29,023 nucleotides of DNA from Jimgerdemannia flammicorona (GCA_003990745.1 RBNI01000586.1:1-29023), one strand, 5' to 3'. Positions 1 to 10,789 are shown, counted from the stretch's first letter. Notes: generated by a model from the sequence alone, not told the origin. Made by a program: numbers and translations.

Positions 1-3000
1 CTCCCTTGTCCCTACAAATGACACCCTGTCCACCCTCACTGCAACTCTACCTCCGCTCTTCTCTACAATCCTCCTTACTAGACCTTTACGTCTCCCCCCC
101 TTGGAGCCCCAACCAATCCACCATGCCTTGAAGAGCTCGAGCATCAGCTCCTCCCACCTCACTATCCTCAGTCTCACCGGCCTCTGGGGGCCCTCCTCAA
201 AGATACTCCGCCAATGTTCTGTAAGCCCCACCCATATTGCAACAGCCCAACCAACCATCAGCCACTCATTCCCCACCCCCCCCACCAGCCTCGACTGCAG
301 TGCCGCCCACTGCCCACCCACCTCAGGGTTAGGTGCCGACACTCCCAACCTCTCCCCAACTACCCTCCAAAAATTCTCCATACTCTCGCACTCCCCCAGC
401 CAATGCTCAGGAGTCTGCACCACCCTGCTCTCCTGCCCTACATTAAGACACTCCTCACAATCAAAGACCCCGCCATCCACCAGATGACCAGCCCTAAAAT
501 TGAGCATCACATTTCTACACAACAGCCTCCACTATGCTACCCAGAGTTTTGGTGGTAGCCACCTTGACACAACCTTGATCCAAGACCAGATGCCTGTCCA
601 GTCTCATCTCTCCCCAATTCCAGCCCCTTGCCAGGTCTCCGGCCAAAGGTCCTGCCCCAGACCCCTAAGGCACTCCATACCCTCCTCTAAGCAGAAGTCC
701 TCAGCCAGATTTCCTCCCAACAAGAGCCTGTCCCACCTCCACATCACCAGGCCCCAGTCTTCATCCCCTTCAGTACCTCGCCAACGGATCCCAATGCAGT
801 GGGCCCCATCTACCACTCCCCACCAGAATCCTTTGTATCACATCCTCTGGCTACCATCCAAGGCCACCAAGGACAGTAGATCACCTGAGCCACCCCATGG
901 CGACACCCTTGCCTCCCACAAATGCTGCATAAGGGGCACCCATTCTCCTCCTCTCAACTCACTGGCCCTCTTCATCCACCATGCCCTCAAGCAGAGTAGC
1001 CTCTTGGGAAAGTCCACCAGGCCAAGTCCTCCACGATCCACAGGAAGTGCTAGTACCTCCCAGCCAATCTGACTCCGGCGTCCAGCCCAGAGCCAAGAGT
1101 GGGCCATCTTGAGAAGCTTTTTAACCACCCACTTAGGGAAGTCCAAATGGTAGCCCAGATACCAAAGCTTTGGCATCCAATATACATTCAGAACAGTTAC
1201 CCTTCCCACCAGCAACACCTGTCTACCACCCCAACTCGTTAGTACTTTCCCCCATTCTACCAGCTTGCCCTCCCACCACTCCTTGGGAAGTAAAGAGCCA
1301 TACACTGAGAAATAGATACCCAAGTACCATACCACTCCTTCAGCCGGGACAATTGTTCCAATGACATCCCCCCCTATGACTCCTTCTCCAAGGACCATTG
1401 TCTCACACTTGTGCCAGTTGAGTTTCGCTCCAGCGCATCTCTCATACCACTCAACTGTCTCCTTGAGCATGGCCACATCCACCACTGAGCCCAATCCAAC
1501 CATCATATCATCCGCAAAGGCCCCCACCTTCCAATTGATGCCTAAGATATTCAGTCCACCAACTCTGCGCCATATCCGATCCAACAATGGCTACAGGGTG
1601 AAGGTGTAGAGGAAAGGTGACAGCGGATCCCCCTGTGGCACCCCCCTCCCCAAGGAGAAGGAAGTCCCTCTGTGTCCATTCACCAGAATCGCAGCCCTAC
1701 TCTCTTCCAGTAGTCTAATAAGGGACCGATATATACCCACTGGTACCCCAATGCACTCCAGTACCTTCTATAACCATACTCTCCAAACCCTATCATAGGC
1801 CTTCTCCTGGTCCAGGAAAACCAAGCGGCCATCCACACCTGTAGCCCTAGCATCTTCAATGATACCGTGAACCCATGCTGTGCTATCTCGGATCAGTCGG
1901 CCCCCAACAAAGCCTCTCTGCTCCTTCCCTAGCACCTGTTGGGCCACCCCCTGTAGTCTCGCCACCAGGATTTTGGTGACCAACTTGCGGTCCATATCCA
2001 GCAGCATAATTGGCCTCCAATTCTTCCAGTCCTCCTTACGCCCTTTGTCCTTGTACAGCAGGGATACCAGCCCCAACTGCTGCCCTCCAATCCACTCCCC
2101 ATTACTGATGACTGTATCACACATCAGCGACATCTCCTCCAGAGCCTCTTCTATGGATGCCATACATTTCCAAAAGTCCCAAGGTAAACCATCCTCCCCA
2201 GGCGCCGTTTCCAGGGTTATTGATGCCAGAACTCGAAGGATCTCCTCTCCCAAAACTGGTTGGCCAAGATCCCCCAACCCTGCTGTAGGATTCGGGTACC
2301 ACTCTTCTAGATGCTGCTCAATGTCCTGTACCACCTCCCCTCCCTCCTCTTCACTCCAGAGGTTACTCCAGCGGGCACTCAGTTGGCCCAGGATCCCCTG
2401 CACCTCTAATACCATCTCTCTCTCATCATTAAGGACTCCTTCCCACCAGTGTCTTGCTCCCCTAGCATGAAGAAGACGGGACAAAAACCTTGTGGGCCTT
2501 TCTTCTTCTTCCAATTCCTGCCACCGTAACCTTGCCGCCATAGTCTGAGCCTGCATCACTTCCTTCTCTCTCAACAGATCCTGTAGTTCCACTACTTCCA
2601 ACTTAGTCCACTTAGCCTTCCAGTCCAATAACTCCTCCTCCTTCAGTAACCCAGCCCAATTCAGAAGTAATTTTTCTAGTCTCCTAGATGCCCATCGGAT
2701 CCGTCTCCTCCACTGAGCACCTCTCTCCTTCCCCACTTCCCTCCAGTACCTCTGAGCTTCGGATTTCAATCGATGCCACCTATCTCCAATCCTCATCCCG
2801 GCATGCCTCCAATTATTAACCTTAGTTCGTACCTCTACCACCCACGCATTCCACAGGTCCATCTCATCCAGCAATGAAGAGTTCAGACGCCAATGTCCTG
2901 GCCCCTCTCCACTCTCTCCAAACCTCCTACCTCCCTGAATACCCCAGTGATCTGATCAAGAGCACCACTCGACCTCCATCGTCTCTCAAACTGTATTGCC

Positions 3001-3660
3001 CCAACACTCAGCAGTCAGAATCCAATCAATCCTAGTACCAAGTCCTCCCACCCAGTGAGTATACAGACGTCAATCCCCATCCTGAAGTCACATGGCATCC
3101 ACCAGTGAGCTAAGTCTTTCCACCTCTTCCCATTCCTCCAATCCCCCACTCCTTCCTGCCATACCCCATCCCCCATCAGTTCTGTCCAGTCTACTCTCCT
3201 GTACCATATTAAAATCACCTCCCAGACAATCCACCCCAGCCTCCACCAAGAGCCCAGAGTCCTATAGGTCTCCAATCCATGCCACTTGGGTCCCCCTTTC
3301 AGCCGGGCAGTAACAAGATCCCACCACAATTGAGTTCTATCCAGGCCTCCACCATGTCCCCCACACTAATCTACTACCCCAATGTCCAGTGTCTGCAATG
3401 TCCCCTTTACCCTTCCTAACCAGGATTCCCACTTTACCCTACCAAACTGTCTCCCCACCCCACTCTCTTGTCCATTCCAGTACATCTTCCTCTCCCTCAC
3501 ACTGTATATCTTGAAGTAAGAAGAGATCCGCCTCCAGTTTCTTCAGCCACCCAAAAATCATACATCACCTCCCAGTCCCTCTAAGCCCATTGACGTTCAT
3601 AGAAAAAATATTGGTTGTACTATTCATAGTGAAATATTTGATATTGTTGCTTTCCCACAT
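1..3660 (-). pseudogene. LINE ORF2: endonuclease-reverse transcriptase, with nonsense codons, partial
   Basis: Encodes the enzyme that nicks the target DNA and copies the element RNA from the nick. One reading frame runs from 3660 to the window edge, broken only by stop codons (for example TGA near 3088 and 3073, TAG near 1785 and 1592). The N-terminal endonuclease shows an N-x-NGLRG start motif near 3600, GGDFN at 3222-3208 and a late RIDWIL motif near 3020. The RT shows GEDGLPWDFWK near 2200, a DQEKAYDRV palm motif near 1810, GVPQGDPLSP near 1650 and FADD at 1518-1507. A C-terminal CX2CX14HX4C motif lies at 459-388. The chosen start ATG (3660) directly follows the ORF1 stop; an alternative ATG is at 3627. 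At least 1,200 codons are in view. Nonsense sites fit CGA/TGG to TGA and CAG to TAG transitions. Confidence 0.88.
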
Positions 3661-5546
3661 CTACAGTTCCATGCTCACTTCCTCTCCAGCCAGATCCAGG
3701 TTCTGTTCCACCGCAATCTCATCCTCCACATTCTGCTGTTCTTCCAGAGCTGCCAACAATTCTGCACAGTTCTCACCATCCACTATCTCCATTGATGCCC
3801 GGTGCTCCTCGCACACCACCTGCCACTTTTCCAGTCCCTTCTACAGCCCCCACAGATAAGCTGCCCTCTCATTAGCAATACCCAAGAGCATTGCCTCCCT
3901 CGCCTTGGTGACCTCATACTCCTCTGCCTCTAAAAGAGCTGCCATCATCTCATCTCTCAACTTTCTCATGACCTTCTCTCCTCGCAACACTCGCCCCCAG
4001 AATTCCTCACTGATCACCCGGAAGTCAATCTCTCCCAGTTCCTTGGCCACCACATTCTGCAGTGCCCTCAACAGCCACTTCTCCCCCCCAACTACCTCAG
4101 CTACCTGCACCAAATCTGCCTCTCCTTCCTTCCTCTCCTCAGTTCACACAGACTCATCCCAACCATCCTCTGACACATCCTCCAACTCTCCTTCTCCCAC
4201 CTCAGAAACACCATACTGGATCAGATTATCATTCACCATCACCGTGTCCACTGCCACCTCCTCTAGCTCCTGTCCCCCACTCTCCTTCATCTTCCCTCCT
4301 TGCTGCCCAGCCTCCACCCAGATGCTAGCACTCACTCCAGTACCCTCCTCCATAGCCCCGGCCCTTGGTCCCCCATCCAAACTGGCTAGTAAATCCTTCT
4401 GCAGCTGTCTCCCCTTCACCTTCTCCCAGAGCACCTTGTCCATTCGCACCTTCTTGCCCTCGATCACCTCCACTACCGTCCTAGTCTCGTAAGCCCTCCA
4501 AGCCCTTTGCCTCCTCTCCACAGCCCCTGCCAAGTCCTCAAGTGCCTCCAGCAGGTCCTCCTCCTCTTCCTCTGACCCCTTCACCCTCGAAACCTTGTAC
4601 TCCACTGGGCCCCACTTCATCACCACCAGCCAGTCCCTAGCCTTCCCAGTATTCTCCATCCCAAATAGCCTCAGCCGGACATCTACATCACCTGTCCTGA
4701 GCTCAGTCCCCTCCCATACCCTGAATCCAATGTCGACCACCTCACTGTACTCCTTCACCACATCCATGACCAGCCTCCTCGCCTCCTCCTTCTTCACTGT
4801 TGGTAAGTCCGCAATCACCAGATGAACCACTCGGGGATCCCAACACATACACCTTGCCATCGGCACCGAAATCCCTCCAATCTCCACACCCTTCTCCACT
4901 GCCTTCAGTAGCAAACCCTCCTCTTCAAACCCCACCTCGACTGCCTCCAGCTTCTTCAAAAACTTAACCAAGGCTACTCCTTTCACCTTACTAGCCAGCA
5001 GCCCCAGCACCATCTTTGCCATCACCACCAAGCCACAGAAGCACAGCATGACGGCGAATTCTGATCGAGATTTTTTGAGTAACAGGCCACCACCAGGCCC
5101 ATCACACCATCAGCCAGGTCCCTGGGTCTCATGCCACTCCCCTGTCCAGGTCCCCCATCAGCTGTCACATCTGGATTTTTTTCCAGATTGCCCGTCACAC
5201 TGCTATCAACAGTCACTGCCTCAGCCACTACACCTCCAGCCCCACTATGCTGACCCCCCAGTGGAGAGGCCTCCTTGCCACTCGAGGTAGCAGCTGCCTT
5301 CCCCAGCTCCAGCCAGCCATCCAGTCTAGTTGCCTGCTTCCCCATCCTGACCTTATCCGCGAAGGTCATCCTCTCTCCCCTATGTGGCCTTGCACCTCCT
5401 CTGCCACCACCTCCGGCCCCATGTCCCCTTATTGAAGCACTCAGCATGCCAAGACCAGCACCTTGACCCCCCCCCACATGTTGCCAGTCAAAGGCACTGG
5501 GTCCCCCCTGCCCAGTACGCTCACCAGAATGCATGTTGCTCGCCAT
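3661..5546 (-). pseudogene. LINE ORF1 protein, copy 1, frameshifted
   Basis: Likely the RNA-binding, nucleic-acid chaperone-type ORF1 protein of the LINE ribonucleoprotein; that role is inferred from position. The start ATG at 5546 is matched by copy 2. The Gly-rich N-terminus leads to a conserved TFADKV motif near 5375, then a central block with an alternating strand/helix pattern suggestive of an RRM-like fold (about 4840-4650), a Glu-rich stretch near 4570 and a long charged C-terminus. Against copy 2, one base is missing near 5093, shifting the frame. A TGA at 4146-4144 and a TAG at 3843-3841 interrupt the same frame, which then continues to TAG at 3663-3661, giving about 628 codons originally. 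No CCHC zinc knuckle was recognised. The ORF1 stop abuts the ORF2 ATG (TAGATG). Confidence 0.75.
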
Positions 5547-5624
5547 CTTGATAGCACCAATACTTGAATATGTTGTCAAAAGTGTTGTCTGAGTCTTGTG
5601 TCACCCGAATGGTACTGGTGAAAG
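5547..5624 (-). promoter_or_regulatory. LINE copy 1 5' leader (78 nt)
   Basis: The sequence between the 5' junction and the ORF1 ATG has the same length and is clearly similar to the leader of copy 2 (6942-6865). Conservation of both the 5' terminus and the length indicates a full-length 5' end. LINEs normally carry an internal promoter here, but I see no specific motif. Confidence 0.6.
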
Positions 5625-6864
5625 CCATTGAAGCTGCCACCCAGGCACTCTCACACAATCCCACTCTCTCATCTCCAGCACTGCTGCCAATCTCACCACT
5701 ACCCAACTTCTCCAGTAGCTCCTTCTGGATTCTCCTCCCTTGCATCTCCCAGGTCCCTCGGTCCACCCTGGTCCTCTTCCTCTCAACTACTTTCACTACT
5801 GTCTTTGCTTCATACTCCTTCCAAGCCAATCTCCTCCACTTGACTGCCCCCACCAGATTCTCCAGAGCCTCAAGCAAATCTTCCTCCTCTTCCTGAGTCC
5901 CCTTCATCTGCATGACCACTGTTTCCCACTTCAGAGTCACTGGCCAATCTCTCATCTTCCCTATGTTCTCCTTTCCAGCCAGCCTTACCCAGATGTCAAC
6001 ATCACCAGTCTGGAGCTCCATTCCTTCCCAGACCTTGAACCCGATGTCCACAATCTCCCCATACTCCTTGACTGCCCCTATAATCAACTCTCTGGTCCTC
6101 TCCCTTGACACTATAGAAAGATCCAATACTATCAACTGTACCACTCGGGGGTCCCAGTACATGCACCTGGCCATAGAGACAACTACCCTGCCCACCATTA
6201 TCCCTTTCTCCATAGTAGCCAATAATACTTCCTCTTCCTCAAACCCCACCTCGACCCCTTCTTTCTCCTTCAAAAACTTCACCAAAGCTGCCCCCTTTAC
6301 CTCCTGCACCATCAGCCCCAAGATCATCCTTGTAGTCCCTGCTAGGCCCCTGAAATACAATATAACAGTGAATTCTAACCTTGATTTCTTGAGTAATGGT
6401 GCCAATACTATGCCCATCACTCTATCTGCCAGGTCTCTATGCCTCATGCCCACCCTCTGTCCTGAACCATCAACTGCTGTCATATCTGGATTTTTTTCCA
6501 GATTCTCAGTTATGGCCCCATCAACCTTTACATTTCCAGCCCCTACTCCCCCCCCTTCCCTACTGCTTGATACTCCCCTGGGTGCTCCTCCCAGTCCCTT
6601 AGCAGTAGCCATCAATGTCTTCCCCAGGCCCAGCCAACCATCCAGACCAGAAGCCATCCTCCCCATCTTGACCTTATCAGCAAAGGTTGACCTCTCTCCT
6701 CCTCGTTGCCTCAGACCACTCCTCCCTCCAACCCCAGCACCCCAGCTGGCCATAGAGGCCCCCGGCATCCCCAAACCATCTCCCCTCCTCCCCACTTGCT
6801 GCCAGCCAAAGGTACTTCTGGCCCCCTGGCCAGCACACTCACCAGTGCGATTGTTGCTGTCTAT
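5625..6864 (-). pseudogene. LINE ORF1 protein, copy 2, start codon lost, C-terminus cut
   Basis: A reading frame of just over 400 codons aligns along its length with copy 1 ORF1: Gly-rich N-terminus, TFADKV motif near 6690, ENLEKNPDMT motif near 6500, LLKKSR near 6390, the MARCMYWDPRVV block near 6160, then a Glu-rich run near 5890. The codon matching the copy 1 initiator reads ATA instead of ATG (6864-6862), a G-to-A change that would remove the start. Unlike copy 1, the LLKKSR region keeps its frame, which is how the copy 1 indel was located. The C-terminus is replaced at 5624 by the 5' end of copy 1, so downstream residues in this frame are only read-through of the other element's leader. 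Confidence 0.78.
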
Positions 6865-6942
6865 GTTGATAGTCTTCTTTTACCAAAAATGTTGTAAAAG
6901 TGTTGTCCAAGTCTTGTGTCACCTAAATGGTACTGGTGAAAG
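5625..6942 (-). mobile_element. LINE copy 2, 5' fragment interrupted by copy 1
   Basis: Second, diverged copy of the same LINE family in the same orientation. It has a 78-nt 5' leader (6942-6865) and most of ORF1, and then similarity to copy 1 ORF1 stops exactly where the copy 1 5' end begins (5624). The simplest reading is that copy 1 inserted into ORF1 of copy 2; the remainder would then lie left of the window. The right boundary at 6942 abuts the integrase gene of Gypsy element C. Confidence 0.8.
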
Positions 6943-7120
6943 ATATATCTATTCTCCATCTCTGAAAGATATTGTCTGGTAATGCAATTAGTTATAATAG
7001 TGCTTGATAGTTCTTCCTTCCTTGATTCTTCTGGCAGGTATCATATTTCTGGAGTATGTCCTGGACGTATGTTCTAAGGTTGGGTCAATGTTAGTATATT
7101 GTTCACAGCTTTACTTCTAC
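6943..7120 (-). pseudogene. Gypsy C integrase, N-terminal fragment
   Basis: Integrase inserts the cDNA into the host genome. Visible are the zinc-binding end (YDTCQKNQGRKNYQAL, near 7045-7000) and the start of the catalytic core (DNIFQRWRIDI), whose Asp corresponds to the first D of the DDE triad. One in-frame TAA lies near 6997. Sequence identity to any integrase ends at 6943, where the LINE copy 2 leader starts. The remaining two catalytic residues are not in the window. Confidence 0.7.
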
Positions 7121-7224
7121 ATTTGCCTATCCTTGGTGGGCTTTCTGATATTCTTTTCAAATGAGATCTTCTTGTGCCTTGATGGTCTGAGGAAGGTGTA
7201 GTTCCTCTGTACACCCTTCTTCTG

Positions 7225-7690
7225 GTTCATTGGGGCTGGCAGGAAAGTACATCAATATTGTTGTGAGCCTTCTCTACTTTGTGAATGATGGTGATTTTGT
7301 AATCCTGAAGGATAAGGATCCAGCAGGCTAAGATTCCAGTGGGTTCCTTATAGTTAAATAGCCATTTGAGGACTGCATGGTCTGTAATCAGGGTGAACCT
7401 TTTTCTGATGAGGTAATGCTTGAACAGGGTGACTGCCTATATGACTGCAAGCTATTCCAGTTTGGTGCTACCAAAGTTCATCTGCTGCTGATTGGTAGCT
7501 CAGCTTGCATAAGCTATCACATAGTATTATTGGTCAGATCTGTCTTGGACTAAGACTGCTCCTAGGCCATCTTTGGAAGTATCTGTATACAAGATGAATG
7601 GCTTCTATATATTGGAGTGTACAAGTATTGAGGCTGTAGTCATGTGGTTCTTGAGTTCCTTGAAGACTGTTTCTTGTGATTCTGTCTAAT
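7225..7690 (-). pseudogene. Gypsy C RNase H domain
   Basis: Removes element RNA from the RNA-DNA hybrid during reverse transcription. Motifs in order: FILYTDTSKDGLGAVL near 7600-7555 (first catalytic Asp), a YAS-x-AT motif near 7505, a LAVI-x-AV block near 7440, and TLITDHAVLKWL near 7395 (last catalytic Asp region). Several TAG/TAA/TGA codons interrupt it. It follows the RT directly, as in all Ty3/Gypsy pol genes. Confidence 0.75.
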
Positions 7691-7718
7691 TGAATGGTAC
7701 TCCTTTCTTAAGAAGGAT

Positions 7719-8690
7719 TCAGATTGGGGCAGCAATTTGGGTGAAGTCCTTAATAAACCTTCTATAGTAGGATACTAGTATTAAAAATAATAGTGTTTCC
7801 TTTGGGGTCTTGGGTACTGGCCAATTGTTGATCTTCTCAGTTTTCTTTGAGTCTGTATGGGTTCCTTCTTTTGAAACTATAAATCTAAGGAATTTGAGTT
7901 TCTGTTTCCCAAAGTAGTATTTCTTTGCATTCAGTCTCAAGTGGTTCTTGCAGGTGAGCTTGAAGAATTCTTCTAGGTGGTGCAGGTATTCTTCAATATT
8001 TGCTAAATAGATATTGGAATCATCCATGTATACAATTAGACAGTAGTGGATCAAGGGAGTGTAGGCTGAATTCATCATCCTCTGAAAAGTGGGGAGTTCA
8101 TTGCAAAGTCCAAAAGGCATTCAGAGGTATTCAAACAGCTTTCCTAAAGTGAGAAAGGCTGTCTTTTGAATGTCTTTGGGGTCCATGGGGATCTCATAGA
8201 ATCCTGTGAAAAGATCCATACTGCTGCAGTATCTGGCATCCTGTAACTGATCCAAAACGTCATCAATTCTGGGCAGAGAATAGGCATCCTTTTCAGTAAC
8301 TGAATTGAGTTTTCTGTAATCTACACAAAGTCTTCATCCTCCTTTCTTTGGTATGATAAGTATAGGGCTGGCCCAGGGGCTGGTTGAGGGTTAGATGACT
8401 CCATTGTCTAAGAGTTCTTGAATATGCTCCTTTTTGAATGTTTTTAGATAATGGAGTATTCTATAGGATTTCTGCCACATGGGTGTTACTTTTTCTGTAT
8501 TTATACTATGGTGATATAATGGGTTGTATAGCAGGTTGCCATAATCAGTGGTAAAGATATCTTGATATTTGTTGAGGAGTTCTACTAGTTGTTGCTGTTG
8601 TTGAGGTATCAATTCTTCTCCAATATTGGTGGAAGGCTTCACTGTCTCTTGGGTCGCAGAGGGGCCTTTCCTTCTGGGACCTTTTGCCAT
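7719..8690 (-). pseudogene. Gypsy C reverse transcriptase
   Basis: RNA-directed DNA polymerase. The frame holds, with stops, from 8690 to 7719. Motifs: LLDNGVI near 8400, SPWASPILIIPKKGG near 8380, RLCVDYRKLNSVTEKDAYSL near 8330, MDLFTGFYEIPM near 8215, MPFGLCN at 8120, the catalytic YMDD at 8030-8019, the HLEEFFKL thumb region and SYYRRFIK near 7780. The TGA just before MPFGL sits where many relatives have Arg, and another TGA precedes RLCVDYR. A Gln-rich stretch (QQQQQ, near 8600) lies between dUTPase and RT. The upstream dUTPase is in a different frame, so an indel lies near 8690-8710. Confidence 0.85.
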
Positions 8691-9045
8691 TTCCCAATAG
8701 GTTTAGTTCATAAACTTCCCTATGAGTTCAGGTGAGAAAAGGCACCAGGTGTCCTATGATGGTTCCTTTTGGCAAGATGATAGTTTCCTAACTTTAATTG
8801 GTTGCTCAGGAGTGCACTGGGTTCATCTTTTCTGGGAATATGTGTCCTTCTATATCCAAGTGTGGGATATCTTCATTGGGTTCAAAGAAAAGGTTCCTGG
8901 GGTCGGGTGGTGCAAAGATTTCGAAGGTGGATTGTTCTCCAGGCTCCAGGATGAGATTCTTATACAGTTTGACTGGTTGGTGGTACACTTGCTGGGGAAC
9001 ATTCCTCTTTAGGTGGTTGACTTGAAGGAGATGTACTTCCTTCTT
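8691..9045 (-). pseudogene. Gypsy C pol linker between dUTPase and RT
   Basis: The dUTPase frame continues from 9045 to about 8710 as plausible protein (Pro-rich, EIFAPPDPRNLFFEPNED motif near 8920-8870) with a few stops. I recognise no domain. The same position in element A is a shorter linker. A frame change near 8700 joins it to the RT frame. Confidence 0.5.
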
Positions 9046-9420
9046 ATCTGAGCTTCCAAATCCTTTGGCTTGTCTTGTTCCTTCAGTCAGTTCAGAGACT
9101 TCTTGTAGTTATGGGGTCTTGACCTTCATGAAGACTACTTGGGCAATCTTCTGTCCTCTAATGATTCAGTGCCATTCTATACTACTGTTGTAGAGAATGA
9201 TCTTGATTTTGCCTATATATTCTGGGTCAATGGTTCCTCCTTCTATGGTTATTCCTTGTCTGGCAAGTCCAGACCTTGAGGTCAGTTGGATATAAGCTCC
9301 CTGAGGTGGCTGCATGACTAGTCTGGTTCTAATCATGAAAGTTTTTTCAGGCTTGATGGATTCATCCTCCAGACTATGAAGATCATACCCTACATCTTCT
9401 GGGTGAGCCTTGGTCGGGGG
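9046..9420 (-). pseudogene. dUTPase (dUTP pyrophosphatase) domain of Gypsy C
   Basis: Hydrolyses dUTP to dUMP and pyrophosphate, keeping uracil out of newly made DNA. All five motifs of the trimeric dUTPase family appear in order over about 125 codons: motif 1 GYDL (9390-9379), motif 2 TSRSGLAR (near 9265), motif 3 GGTIDPEYIGKI (9240-9205) with the expected Asp and Tyr, motif 4 GQKIAQ (near 9150), motif 5 RQAKGFGSSD (near 9075-9046). The length fits the family. Two stops (TGA near 9168, TAA near 9111) interrupt it. It sits between protease and RT, the same place as in element A. dUTPases occur in several retroviruses; one inside a Ty3/Gypsy pol is unusual. Confidence 0.88.
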
Positions 9421-10318
9421 TTTGGCCTTGGGATGTAGCAGGGCATACTGTGCAACATCTTGCTGAACTTGGGCTATCCTTGGGCTGAAGCTCTACTATC
9501 AGAGAGCCTCCAAGCTCTGAGGTTGAGGTGTGGCCATCTGGCTCCAGTGAAGGGATCTTGGAGGTAGTTGATTCTTCTTCTTCCTGTTGGGTCTAGGGAT
9601 TCTATGAAGTTGGTGGCATCTTCTACCCATCTTTGGCAGGTTACATGTCTGATGAGAGCTAGGATGTCTTCTCCTAAATCATAGATCTTGAGGGTCCTTC
9701 TTTCTGGTTTTCTGATCTGGCTTTTTCAGATCTGGCTTTGGTTATCTCCTCTCTTCAAAGTGTGGATTGCAACATCATGACTGAGATGGATCTTCTGATG
9801 CCTGCAGTCTCAGCAATCTGCATGTCTTCCATGGTTGCAATATCCCATTATTTGGAAATGATATTCTCAGTTATTGATCTCTTATTGTCTTAGAAATTGG
9901 TACCCATCTTGGTCATAAGTTGGTGAAAGAGTAGACAAGGGATATACTTCTGTCCAGGTAGAGAGGCCTTATCCTTTGAATCAGCTTTATAATTTGGTGG
10001 TAACTTCTTGGAGGTGGTTGACTGTACAACTGTGTTCAGGAGTTCTGGTCTCTGGGGTCTCTATCTCTCCTGTTGGTCTAGTAGATGACACTGATAACAG
10101 TGGTCTTGGGGAGAATGGAAGACTATTCGGTGTGGGCATCTTCCTAGCTGAAAAGCCTTTTCTTGGTGAGTTTCTTTCTTGAGAATAATGGTGATTGTGC
10201 TGGGTCCTTCTTCTATATTCCATGAGTAATCATCTTCAGGTGGTGTCTAGTGAGGATCATCCCAGAGAATGAGTTTGGGGACTTCTTCCTCTTCAGGTAC
10301 TTCTTGTTCAAGAACTTC
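9421..10318 (-). pseudogene. Gypsy C pol linker, degraded, no recognised domain
   Basis: About 900 bases between the Cys-rich linker and dUTPase. Minus-strand reading in alternating frames gives acidic and Ser/Thr/Pro-rich protein (EEEEVPKLILWDDP near 10290-10250; EEEESTTSKI near 9570) with many stops and probable indels. This is most simply decayed gag-pol linker. No regulatory or RNA feature was seen. Confidence 0.4.
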
Positions 10319-10585
10319 TTAGTTAGGAACTTCTTCTCCCTTAGATGATCCTTGTCCCCAAATCACTTGCACTTCTGCAGCTTCAGTTGCAGGTGTTTCT
10401 GGGGCATGTCTGTATTTCTTCTTCTTCTTTCTGCACTTGGGGCAAGCTGTACCAGGCGAATTCCTTTTCACAATGATCTTAGAGAAATGCTCAGGACACT
10501 TGTGTCTCTTGAGGTAGGTAGGACATCCTTTGATTTCTCCTGCAATGGCTCTAATGGTGATAGAGATGGTGTTTTTGACCCACAC
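10319..10585 (-). pseudogene. Gypsy C Cys-rich segment between protease and dUTPase
   Basis: An 88-codon open stretch in the protease frame. It contains CX8C (about 10525-10496), then CX2C (about 10444-10433, ACPKCRKKKKKY) followed by a Lys-rich run and an acidic, Ala/Pro-rich tail. The paired cysteines and basic run suggest a small zinc-binding, nucleic-acid-contacting element, but no family is recognised. A second gag-like knuckle would need a His, which is not in the standard place. Function unknown. Confidence 0.45.
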
Positions 10586-10789
10586 ATTGTCTTCTGGTCT
10601 GTCATCTATCAGATTAATTTGGAGATTGAGTCTGGGATTATTTCTATCTTCAGATTCTTCCTCTTCTTCAGTGGTGGATTCTTCACTGCTGGTATATTTC
10701 TTCTGAATAGTGACCTTCTTCTTCTTCTTTGATTGCTCATAGCTGGTTACCTTAACTCTATACTTCTTGCCTTAGTAGTCAAACTTGAG

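Larger units (their letters stand above)
1..5624 (-). mobile_element. LINE (non-LTR retrotransposon) copy 1, 3' end outside window
   Basis: Non-LTR retrotransposon lying on the minus strand, 5' end at right. It has a 78-nt leader (5624-5547), ORF1 (5546-3661) and ORF2 (3660 to the left edge) with an APE-type endonuclease, reverse transcriptase and a C-terminal Cys/His motif. No LTRs are present. The 5' boundary is set by comparison with copy 2: both begin with the same CTTTCACCAGTACCATT-type sequence, 78 nt before the ORF1 start position. The 3' UTR and tail lie beyond position 1. RT and C-terminal features resemble the L1/Tx1/Tad-like groups; no RNase H domain was seen. The element is defective, with scattered nonsense codons and a frameshift in ORF1. 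Confidence 0.88.

Noticed and set aside
101..1072. Plus-strand open frames over the LINE (also 1880-2470, 3905-4492, 5912-6982)
   Set aside because: They are Pro/Ser/Thr-rich antisense shadows of the minus-strand ORF1 and ORF2 frames, caused by GC-rich codon use; no domain was recognised.
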